Part shown: positions 50,471-58,469 of the stretch, piece after piece
How positions within the stretch are numbered: position 1 is the first letter of the stretch
Layout of the letters: every line of letters begins with the position of its first letter
Source: Bradyrhizobium sp. RP6
Lineage (GTDB): Bacteria; Pseudomonadota; Alphaproteobacteria; Rhizobiales; Xanthobacteraceae
NCBI RefSeq assembly: GCF_003837805.1
Contig: NZ_RQIT01000008.1
Coordinates: 62,001-126,000, forward strand
Length of the DNA stretch: 64,000 nt
Direction: 5' to 3'
Translations under genes and position numbers: made by a program
Notes under the pieces: model-generated
What the model was told of the DNA's origin: nothing
What the model saw: the letters and a program-made list of their open reading frames with translations, nothing else
Databases searched by the model: none

Positions 50471-51253
50471 ATGCCCCGTTTTGCCGCCAATCTCTCGATG
50501 ATGTTCACCGAGGTGCCGTTCCTCGACCGCTTCGATGCCGCGGCGCAAGCCGGCTTCACCGCGGTCGAGTTCCTGTTTCCCTATGATCATCCGGCCGAGG
50601 TGGTGGGCGAGCGGCTCAAGCGCAACGGCCTGACCCAGGCGCTGTTCAACCTGCCGCCGGGTGACTGGAATGCCGGCGAGAAGGGGTTTGCGGCACTCCC
50701 GTCACGGTTCAACGATCTTAAGGCGAGCCTGGAGACGGCGCTGCCTTATGCCAAGGCGACCGGCGTCAAGCGCCTGCATCTGATGGCCGGCATCGCCAAC
50801 CGCGGCGAGCGCGTCGCGATCGAGGCCTTCTACAAGTCGGTGGCCTGGGCCGCGGAATTCTTCGCGCCGCACGGCATCGACATCGTGATCGAGCCGATCA
50901 ACGCACGCAACGTGCCCGGCTACTTCCTCAACGATTTCGGCTTCGCCCGCGATCTGATCCAGGAGTTGCGGCTTTCGAACCTCAAGCTCCAGTTCGACAT
51001 CTATCACTGCCAGATCATCCATGGCGACGTCACCATGCGGCTGCGCGAGATGATGCCGATCATCGGCCACGTCCAGATCGCCAGCATCCCTTCGCGCAAC
51101 GAGCCAGACGGCGAGGAACTGAACTATCCGTTCCTGTTCGACGAGCTCGACCGGCTCGGCTATGCGGGCTTCGTCGGCTGCGAATACAATCCCCGCGGCA
51201 AGACCACCGATGGGCTTGCCTGGTTCAAGCCTTATGCCGGAGTGAAGCCGTGA
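50471..51253 (+). CDS. otnI: 2-oxo-tetronate isomerase OtnI (hydroxypyruvate isomerase family)
   Basis: A 260-residue TIM-barrel protein. Family features: 'RFAANLSMMFTEVPFLDRFD', 'GFTAVEFLFPYDHPAEVV', metal and acid residues in 'IVIEPINARNVPGYFLND', 'LKLQFDIYHCQIIHGDVT' and 'GFVGCEYNPRGKTTDGLAWF'. OtnI converts 2-oxo-tetronate to 3-oxo-tetronate. Overlaps otnK by 4 bp. Confidence 0.94.
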   Translation: MPRFAANLSMMFTEVPFLDRFDAAAQAGFTAVEFLFPYDHPAEVVGERLKRNGLTQALFNLPPGDWNAGEKGFAALPSRFNDLKASLETALPYAKATGVKRLHLMAGIANRGERVAIEAFYKSVAWAAEFFAPHGIDIVIEPINARNVPGYFLNDFGFARDLIQELRLSNLKLQFDIYHCQIIHGDVTMRLREMMPIIGHVQIASIPSRNEPDGEELNYPFLFDELDRLGYAGFVGCEYNPRGKTTDGLAWFKPYAGVKP

Positions 51254-52524
51254 CCCTTGCGTTGGGCTGCATCGCCGACGACTACACCGGCGCCTCCGAT
51301 CTCGCCAACACGCTGACGCGCGCGGGCCTGCGCACCGTGCAGACCATCGGTGTGCCCGCCGACGATCTCGCGCTGCCCGAGGTCGATGCCGTCGTGGTGT
51401 CGCTGAAGAGCCGCTCGATCGAAGCCGGCCTCGCGGTGTCGCGCTCGCGCGCCGCTGAAACATGGCTGCGCGGCCGCGGCGCGGGCCACGTGTTGTTCAA
51501 GATCTGCTCGACCTTCGATTCCACCGATGCCGGCAATATCGGCCCGGTGATGGACGCGTTGCGCGCCGATTGCGGCCAAGCTGTCGTGCTGGTGACGCCG
51601 GCGTTCCCGGAGACAGGCCGTACCGTCTACCAGGGCAACCTCTTCGTCGGTGCCGCGCCGCTCAACGAGAGCCCGCTGAAGGACCATCCGCTCAACCCGA
51701 TGCACGATTCGAACCTGGTGCGAGTGCTGGCGCGCCAGAGCAGGACACAGATCGGCCTCGTCGATCTCGCCACCGTGACGCGCGGCGCGGGCGCCGTGCG
51801 GGCGCGATTGGCCGAGTTCGCGGGCAAGGGCGTCGGCGCCGCGATCATTGACGCCGTCTTCGACCGCGACCTCGAGACCATCGGTCTCGTCGCTGGCGAA
51901 CATCGGTTGTCGGTAGGCGCCTCCGGCATCGGGCTGGGACTGGCGCGTGCGTTGGTGTCGACGGGCAAGGTCAGGTCGGCGTCACGGAGCGCCGAAACCG
52001 GCGCGCCGGTCGGCGGACCGGCGGCATGCCTTGCCGGAAGCTGCTCGCAGGCGACGCTTCAGCAGATCGCCAACGCCGAACGCATCATGCCGGTGCTTCA
52101 TCTCGATCCGGACCGTATCATTACGGGGGCGGGCGAAGCACAGCGCGCGCTGGACTGGGCAAGGCCACGACTGGCCGAGGGGCCGGTGCTGATCGCATCG
52201 AGCTCGACACCCGATCAGGTCGCCGCGCTGCAGGCGCGCCACGGTCGCGACGCCGCCGGCCATGCGATCGAGCAGGCCATGGCTGATATTGCAGAAAGCC
52301 TCGTCAAATCAGGCGTGCGGCGTTTGGTCGTTGCCGGTGGCGAGACATCCGGCGCCGTAGTAGATCGGTTGAGGATTCCCGGGTTTCTCGTAGGAGTGGA
52401 AATCGCCGCGGGCGTTCCAGTGTTGCGCGCGGTCGGCGCCGAAAGCGACATGCTGCTCGCTCTGAAGTCCGGAAATTTCGGCGGAGCAGAGTTTTTCTCC
52501 GACGCGCTTAGACTCATGCGCTGA
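51250..52524 (+). CDS. otnK: 3-oxo-tetronate kinase OtnK (DUF1537 family)
   Basis: A 424-residue protein with GTG start overlapping otnI. N-terminal motif 'LGCIADDYTGASDLANTLTR' and 'VLFKICSTFDSTDAGNIGPV', 'VTPAFPETGRTVYQGNLFVG'; C-terminal nucleotide-binding part with 'RRLVVAGGETSGAVVDRL'. It phosphorylates 3-oxo-tetronate at C4 with ATP, giving the OtnC substrate. Completes the pathway in the window. Confidence 0.94.
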   Translation: MTLALGCIADDYTGASDLANTLTRAGLRTVQTIGVPADDLALPEVDAVVVSLKSRSIEAGLAVSRSRAAETWLRGRGAGHVLFKICSTFDSTDAGNIGPVMDALRADCGQAVVLVTPAFPETGRTVYQGNLFVGAAPLNESPLKDHPLNPMHDSNLVRVLARQSRTQIGLVDLATVTRGAGAVRARLAEFAGKGVGAAIIDAVFDRDLETIGLVAGEHRLSVGASGIGLGLARALVSTGKVRSASRSAETGAPVGGPAACLAGSCSQATLQQIANAERIMPVLHLDPDRIITGAGEAQRALDWARPRLAEGPVLIASSSTPDQVAALQARHGRDAAGHAIEQAMADIAESLVKSGVRRLVVAGGETSGAVVDRLRIPGFLVGVEIAAGVPVLRAVGAESDMLLALKSGNFGGAEFFSDALRLMR

Positions 52525-52689
52525 GCGCAGGACATTTTTAGCTGACTGTTCATTTCTTTCGGGCTCCGTACTCGCACGGAGTCGCAGTTAACATCCGCAC
52601 AAATGCTCCGTTGGATGTCGGCGCTGCTCCCTTTGATTGATTCGTAAAACTCCGGACGCGCGCCCGCGCCAGTACAACGAGACCCGATT

Positions 52690-54380
52690 ATGTTTGCCAA
52701 ACTCTCCATCCGCACCAAAATCATCAGTGTCGTGGCATTCCTGCTGGTCGCGATGACCGGCATGGGCCTGCTCGCCGTCATGAAGATGCGGTCGATGAAT
52801 GCCAATACCGTGGACATCACCACAAACTGGCTGCCCAGCGTGCGGGTGATCGGCGACCTTCGCGCCAGCGTCATCACGTATCGTAACGTGGTGCGCCAGC
52901 ACATGCTGGCTGAAGGCTTGGAGGACAAGCTTGCGGTGGAGAAGACCGCCGCCACCGTGACGGAAGCGCTGGCCAAGGTGCGCAGCAGGTACGAGGCAAT
53001 GATCAGCTCTCCGGAAGAGCAAGCTCTCTATAACCAGTGGTCCAAGCTCTGGGACGAGTACAAGAAGGGCACCGAGGAGGTCATGGCGCTGTCGCGCAAG
53101 GAGGCCGGCAAGCTCCCGCGCGAAGCCCAGGAACTCAACTCCAAGACGGTCAACAAGATCGGGCTCCAGGCGGACGAGGTCCTGAACAAGGACATCGAGC
53201 TTAACACCAAGGGCGGCGAACAGGCGGCGCAGAATGCGGCCGACAGCTATTCCTTCGCGCTCACGCTGGTCTCGATCATTCTCGGCACTGCCGTCGTCCT
53301 TGGTATCGGCGTCAGCTTCTATCTCGTCCGAGACGTGTCCCGCGGCATCAACTCGATCATCGAGCCGATGCAGGCGCTGGGTAAGGGCGACCTCTCCCCC
53401 GAAGTCCCGCATCGCGGCGAGAAGACGGAGATCGGCGCCATGGCAGACGTGCTCCAAATCTTCAAGGAAGCCCTGATCGCCAAGAAGGCCGCCGACGAAG
53501 CTGCCGCGGCCGACGCAGAAGCCAAGATCGAGCGCGGCCGCCGTGTCGACAACATCACCCGCGAATTCGAAGCGATGATCGGCGAGATCGTCCAGACCGG
53601 TCGTCGGCCTCGACCCAGCTCGAAGCCTCCGCCTCGACCCTGACCGCGACCGCCGACCGTTCGCAGCAACTGGCGACCACGGTGGCCTCCGCTTCGGAGG
53701 AAGCCTCGACCAACGTGCAATCGGTCGCCTCGGCGACCGAAGAGATGGCTTCGTCGGTCGGCGAGATCAGCCGTCAGGTGCAGGAATCGGCGCGGATGGC
53801 GGGCGATGCCGTCGGCCAGGCGCGCGCCACCACCGAGCGCGTCAGCGAGCTCTCCAAGGCCGCCGCGCGCATCGGCGACGTCGTCGAGCTGATCAACACC
53901 ATCGCTGGCCAGACCAATCTGCTCGCGCTGAATGCCACCATCGAAGCCGCACGTGCCGGCGAGGCCGGTCGCGGCTTCGCCGTGGTCGCCTCCGAGGTGA
54001 AGGCGCTCGCCGAGCAGACCGCGAAGGCGACCGGCGAGATCGGCCAGCAGATATCCGGCATCCAGGCGGCAACCAACGACTCGGTGGGCGCGATCAAGGA
54101 GATCTCCTCGACCATCGAGCGTCTGTCGGAGATCTCTTCGGCGATTGCAGCGGCGGTGGAAGAGCAGGGCGCGGCGACGCAGGAAATCGCCCGCAACGTG
54201 CAGCAGGCTGCGCAGGGCACGCAGCAGGTGTCGTCGAACATCACCGACGTGCAGCGCGGCGCGACCGAGACCGGCACGGCTTCATCGCAGGTGCTGTCGG
54301 CGGCGCAGATGCTGTCGAACGATTCGAACCGGCTCAACACCGAAGTCAGCAAGTTTCTGACCAACGTCCGCGCGGCCTGA
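52690..54380 (+). pseudogene. Methyl-accepting chemotaxis protein broken by a one-base deletion
   Basis: The first part (52690-53643) encodes an inner-membrane receptor: helix near residues 10-30, four-helix-bundle-type periplasmic domain, second helix near 193-215 (FALTLVSIILGTAVVLGIGV) and HAMP. At 53599-53600 the frame shifts: the sequence reads ACC-GG-TCG-TCG where the sister gene reads ACG-GTC-TCG-TCC, and GTG-TCG-TCG would restore T-V-S-S. After the shift it stops at 53643. The signalling domain continues intact in another frame to 54380 ('GEISRQVQESARMAGDAVGQ'). With one base restored the protein is 563 residues, like its neighbours. Sequencing error is possible. Confidence 0.88.
53661..54334 (+). 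repeat. Near-identical 674-bp direct repeat, copy 1 (signalling domain)
   Basis: Aligned without gaps to 55645-56318 (offset 1984). By eye I find only two mismatches (AAG/AGG in 'LSKAA/LSRAA', and CAG/CAA in a Gln codon). Divergence starts sharply at both ends. Confidence 0.9.
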
Positions 54381-54507
54381 CTGGTTGCAATTCAGCGACC
54401 AAAAGAGCGGAGCGACTCGTTCGGCGGCCGTTGACAGTTTGGCTCGGAGCCGCCCAGCGGGTCCGAGCCTGTAGCCGAGTGGCCCGTCTTCCGTTTCCGA
54501 TACTCCA

Positions 54508-54555
54508 GTAAGAATGCGGAGCATTGCTCCGCATGACCTCCGTAGGAATGCGGAG
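54508..54555. repeat. GTA(A/G)GAATGCGGAG direct repeat with hairpin
   Basis: GTAAGAATGCGGAG (54508-54521) and GTAGGAATGCGGAG (54542-54555) are near-identical. The first is part of a perfect hairpin ATGCGGAGC-ATT-GCTCCGCAT (54514-54534). The 295 bp between the two receptor genes holds no other feature I can name. Confidence 0.65.
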
Positions 54556-54675
54556 TATGGCTAATGGTTTCATCACATGTCGCGCGCATAAAGACAGGGC
54601 CGAACTTCGTGCGCAACTCGGGGGGAGCTGTGCGCCCGATGAGCAATTGGTGCACCGGCAAGCTTGGGGTATCTG

Positions 54676-56364
54676 ATGTCCTGGATCAATAATCTGCGCA
54701 TTTCCATCAAGGTTTCTGCGGTGTTTGTCGCGATCTGTCTCGTCGTCGCCGGCAGCACCGGGGCAATCTACAATTCGCTGAGCGTGATGAGCTCGACGGC
54801 GAAAATGACCGTTCATACCTATGAGGTGCTTGAGCAGCTTTCCGGCCTTGTCAGCGCCATGGTCAATCAGGAAACCGGTGTTCGCGGCTATCTCGTGTCG
54901 GGCGATGCGGGCTTTCTCGCCCCCTATGAGGCCGGGCAAAAACAGTTTCAGGCGGCGGCGGCCAAGGTCGGCAGCCTGACCTCGGATAACGCGACGCAGC
55001 AGAAGCGCCTTGATCAAGTCAGGGCGTTCGCGAGTGACTGGGCGACCAACATCGCGCAGCGCGAAATCGCGCTGATGAAGGATCCGGCAACTCAGGCAAA
55101 GGCCCGCGAGCTCGAAGCATCCGGCGCCGGCAAGAAAGCGATGGATGGCTTGCGCGCCGTGGTGCAGGAGATGGACAAGGAAGAGCGATCGTTGTTGTCG
55201 GTGCGGGCCGCGGCTGCCGACGCTGCGTCCAGCAACGCAACTCTGTCCATGCTGATCGGTGGCCTCGTCACCCTGCTGCTATCGCTTGTGGGCGCCTTCG
55301 GCGTCGCGTTCGCGGTGACCCGCCCAATCCAGCGCATCACCACGGAGATGGGGATTCTTGCGCAGGGTGACACATCGGTGGTCGTGTCGGGCACCGAACG
55401 CAAGGACGAGATCGGCGAGATGGCCCAGGCGGTTCAGGTGTTCAAGACAAATGCGATCGAGGTCGAGCGGTTGAAGGCGGAACAGGTCGAGGCTGAGCGA
55501 CGGAATGCGGAGCAACGCAAGCAAGACATGATCAGGCTCGCAGACGATTTCGAAGGCGCTGTCGGTCAGATCATCGGAACGGTCTCGTCCGCCTCGACCC
55601 AGCTCGAGGCGTCGGCCAGTACCCTGACGGGTACGGCCGAACGCTCGCAGCAACTGGCGACCACGGTGGCCTCCGCTTCGGAGGAAGCCTCGACCAACGT
55701 GCAATCGGTCGCCTCGGCGACCGAAGAGATGGCTTCGTCGGTCGGCGAGATCAGCCGTCAGGTGCAGGAATCGGCGCGGATGGCGGGCGATGCCGTCGGC
55801 CAGGCGCGCGCCACCACCGAGCGCGTCAGCGAGCTCTCCAGGGCCGCCGCGCGCATCGGCGACGTCGTCGAGCTGATCAACACCATCGCTGGCCAGACCA
55901 ATCTGCTCGCGCTGAATGCCACCATCGAAGCCGCACGTGCCGGCGAGGCCGGTCGCGGCTTCGCCGTGGTCGCCTCCGAGGTGAAGGCGCTCGCCGAGCA
56001 GACCGCGAAGGCGACCGGCGAGATCGGCCAGCAGATATCCGGCATCCAGGCGGCAACCAACGACTCGGTGGGCGCGATCAAGGAGATCTCCTCGACCATC
56101 GAGCGTCTGTCGGAGATCTCTTCGGCGATTGCAGCGGCGGTGGAAGAGCAGGGCGCGGCGACGCAGGAAATCGCCCGCAACGTGCAACAGGCTGCGCAGG
56201 GCACGCAGCAGGTGTCGTCGAACATCACCGACGTGCAGCGCGGCGCGACCGAGACCGGCACGGCTTCATCGCAGGTGCTGTCGGCGGCGCAGATGCTGTC
56301 GAACGATTCGAACCGGCTGAAGACCGAGGTCAGCAAGTTCCTGACCAACGTCCGCGCGGCGTAA
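54676..56364 (+). CDS. Methyl-accepting chemotaxis protein with CHASE3-type sensor
   Basis: A 562-residue receptor; ATG at 54676 with TTGGGG upstream. First helix near residues 13-33, then a CHASE3-type domain with 'QLSGLVSAMVNQETGVRGYL' and 'VSGDAGFLAPYEAGQKQFQA', a second helix near 190-215, HAMP ('VTRPIQRITTEMGILAQGDT'), and a complete cytoplasmic signalling domain with the conserved hairpin tip 'IAGQTNLLALNATIEAARAG'. It signals to CheA/CheW. Its signalling domain DNA is almost the same as that of the broken receptor upstream. Ligand unknown. Confidence 0.94.
   Translation: MSWINNLRISIKVSAVFVAICLVVAGSTGAIYNSLSVMSSTAKMTVHTYEVLEQLSGLVSAMVNQETGVRGYLVSGDAGFLAPYEAGQKQFQAAAAKVGSLTSDNATQQKRLDQVRAFASDWATNIAQREIALMKDPATQAKARELEASGAGKKAMDGLRAVVQEMDKEERSLLSVRAAAADAASSNATLSMLIGGLVTLLLSLVGAFGVAFAVTRPIQRITTEMGILAQGDTSVVVSGTERKDEIGEMAQAVQVFKTNAIEVERLKAEQVEAERRNAEQRKQDMIRLADDFEGAVGQIIGTVSSASTQLEASASTLTGTAERSQQLATTVASASEEASTNVQSVASATEEMASSVGEISRQVQESARMAGDAVGQARATTERVSELSRAAARIGDVVELINTIAGQTNLLALNATIEAARAGEAGRGFAVVASEVKALAEQTAKATGEIGQQISGIQAATNDSVGAIKEISSTIERLSEISSAIAAAVEEQGAATQEIARNVQQAAQGTQQVSSNITDVQRGATETGTASSQVLSAAQMLSNDSNRLKTEVSKFLTNVRAA
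55645..56318 (+). repeat. Near-identical 674-bp direct repeat, copy 2
   Basis: Partner of 53661-54334; see that entry. The surrounding sensor halves are unrelated, so only the signalling part is shared. Confidence 0.9.
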
Positions 56365-56405
56365 AGCGCGGTCCATCGATCAAACGGTCCATGAATCAAC
56401 CCCCT

Positions 56406-56434
56406 GAGCGGCGCCGAAAGCGCCGCTCTTTTTT
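56406..56434 (+). terminator. Rho-independent terminator after the CHASE3 receptor
   Basis: GAGCGGCGC (56406-56414), loop CGAAA, GCGCCGCTC (56420-56428) and TTTTTT (56429-56434). Confidence 0.95.
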
Positions 56435-56604
56435 CGGTAGCATGATGTCGCTTGCAGCAAGCATTCTAAGTCTTTGCCAGTAATCTTACGGGCGTGCCGT
56501 TTCATGGAAGGTTAAACTGGATTTACGAGTATTGAGCGGGGGCAGCCCCGCAAGAGGCGGGTTCCCATTGATCTCACACTGAATCGGTATTTGGGGGGAC
56601 CCTG

Positions 56605-58299
56605 ATGCGCAAGAATTTTCCGGTCACGGCCGTCGAATATCCCGTCAGCGACGAGACGCTGATCGTCTCCCGTACCGATCTCAAGGGCAAGCTCACCTAC
56701 TTCAATGAGGACTTCATTGCCGCTGCCGGCTTCACGTCGGCGGAACTCATGGGGCAGCCGCACAACATCGTCCGCCATCCCGACATGCCGCCGGAGGCGT
56801 TCTACAATCTGTGGGACACGCTGAAGGGCGGCAAGCCGTGGCTCGGCGCGGTGAAGAACCGCCGCAAGAACGGCAACTTCTACTGGGTGCTGGCGACGGC
56901 CTCGCCGATCCGCGAGAACGGCGAGGTCAAGGGCTATACCTCGATCCGCACCAAACTGCCGGCCGACCAGCGCAAGCTCGCCGAAGAGGTCTACGCCGCC
57001 ATCCGCGAGAAGAAGCCGCATGGCTATCGCATCGACGCCGGCATCATCCGCCGCCGCTCCTGGCTCGACCGCTTCAGCATCTTCACCGGCACGCTGAAGG
57101 CGCGCCTGGTCACGACCATGGTGCTCCAGGCGCTGTTCATGCTCGCGCTCGGCATCGGCGGCGCGCTCTCCACCGGCGGTTCGGCCAGCCTGATCCTGTC
57201 GGCGCTTGCCGCCGTGGGCGCCGCCATCCTCTGCTTCGCCGGCTTTGCGACCATGCGTGCGATCCAGGAGCCGATGCGGCAGCTCAACGACACTCTGGTC
57301 AACATCGTGCAGGACAAGCTCGACAACCGGATCGTGATCGAGCGCGACGACGAGATCGGCGAGGCCCTGCGCAACCTTCAGACCGTGCAAACCATCGTCC
57401 GCTTCAGCCGCGACGAGGTGCAGGCGGTGCAGCGCCGGGCCGAGGCGCAGCGCAAGGCCGACATGACCAAGCTCGCCGACGGTTTCGAGGCCGCGATCGG
57501 CGAGATCGTCGAGACCGTGTCGTCGGCGGCAACCGAGCTCGAGGCTTCGGCCTCGACGCTGTCTTCGACCGCCGGTCGGGCGCAGGAATTGGCGACGGTG
57601 GTCGCAACCGGCTCGGAAGCAGCGTCGACCAATGTCCATTCGGTAGCTTCGGCTGCCGAAGAGATGTCGTCCTCGGTGCGCGAGATCGGCCGCCAGGTGC
57701 AGGATTCCAGCAGGATCGCGAGCGAGGCGGTCAGTCAGGCCCACGCTACCACCGAACGTGTCAGTGAATTGTCGCGAGCCGCATCGCGGATCGGCGACGT
57801 CGTCGAGCTCATCAATGCGATTGCCGGCCAGACCAACCTGCTGGCGCTCAATGCCACGATCGAGGCGGCGCGGGCGGGCGAGGCCGGTCGCGGCTTCGCG
57901 GTGGTCGCCTCCGAGGTCAAGGCGCTTGCCGAGCAGACGGCCAAGGCCACGGGCGAGATCGGCCAGCAGGTCGGCGGCATTCAGTCGGCGACGCAGGATT
58001 CAGTCGGAGCCATCGGCGAGATCAGCGGCACCATCGCGCGTCTGTCGGAGATCGCCTCGGCGATCGCAGCGGCCGTGGAGCAGCAGGGCGCGGCGACCCA
58101 GGAGATCGCGCGCAACGTTCAGGAGGCGGCCCGGGGCACGCAACAGGTCTCGTCCAACGTCGGCGACGTCCAACGCGGCGCCTCCGAAACCGGCTCGGCC
58201 TCCTCGCAGGTGCTGACTGCGGCGCAGATGCTGTCGCGCGATTCCAACCGCCTCAAGCTCGAAGTCGGCAAGTTCCTGGACTCGGTCCGTGCCGCCTAG
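56605..58299 (+). CDS. PAS-domain chemoreceptor (Aer-like energy/aerotaxis type)
   Basis: A 564-residue protein; ATG at 56605 after GGGGGGA. The N-terminus is a cytoplasmic PAS domain (about 10-120) with 'GKLTYFNEDFIAAAGFTSAE', 'QPHNIVRHPDMPPEAFYNLW' and 'VKNRRKNGNFYWVLATASPI', the Aer-type FAD-binding PAS pattern. A hydrophobic hairpin follows (about 170-215), then HAMP and a full signalling domain. Such receptors sense redox state or oxygen. A GC hairpin GCGGGG-GCAG-CCCCGC lies upstream near 56536. Its signalling DNA is diverged from the repeat in the other two receptors. Confidence 0.94.
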   Translation: MRKNFPVTAVEYPVSDETLIVSRTDLKGKLTYFNEDFIAAAGFTSAELMGQPHNIVRHPDMPPEAFYNLWDTLKGGKPWLGAVKNRRKNGNFYWVLATASPIRENGEVKGYTSIRTKLPADQRKLAEEVYAAIREKKPHGYRIDAGIIRRRSWLDRFSIFTGTLKARLVTTMVLQALFMLALGIGGALSTGGSASLILSALAAVGAAILCFAGFATMRAIQEPMRQLNDTLVNIVQDKLDNRIVIERDDEIGEALRNLQTVQTIVRFSRDEVQAVQRRAEAQRKADMTKLADGFEAAIGEIVETVSSAATELEASASTLSSTAGRAQELATVVATGSEAASTNVHSVASAAEEMSSSVREIGRQVQDSSRIASEAVSQAHATTERVSELSRAASRIGDVVELINAIAGQTNLLALNATIEAARAGEAGRGFAVVASEVKALAEQTAKATGEIGQQVGGIQSATQDSVGAIGEISGTIARLSEIASAIAAAVEQQGAATQEIARNVQEAARGTQQVSSNVGDVQRGASETGSASSQVLTAAQMLSRDSNRLKLEVGKFLDSVRAA

Positions 58300-58469
58300 C
58301 GGCACGTGGCCGCATGGCTGCGATGTCCGTTTTGCAGTGCGGTAGCAGGGAAGTGAATGCAGGATAGTTCTGGTAATTAGCGTTTCCGGCGGTGCTCAGG
58401 TAAAGGGGAAAAGGGGGTCGCCGTGGGGGGCGGATTCCTCATTTCGCTTGACCTGGAATTGCCTGGCGC

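Noticed and set aside
56536..56604. Possible riboswitch upstream of the PAS chemoreceptor
   Set aside because: Only one short GC hairpin is visible; none of the conserved cores of known riboswitch classes could be recognised.
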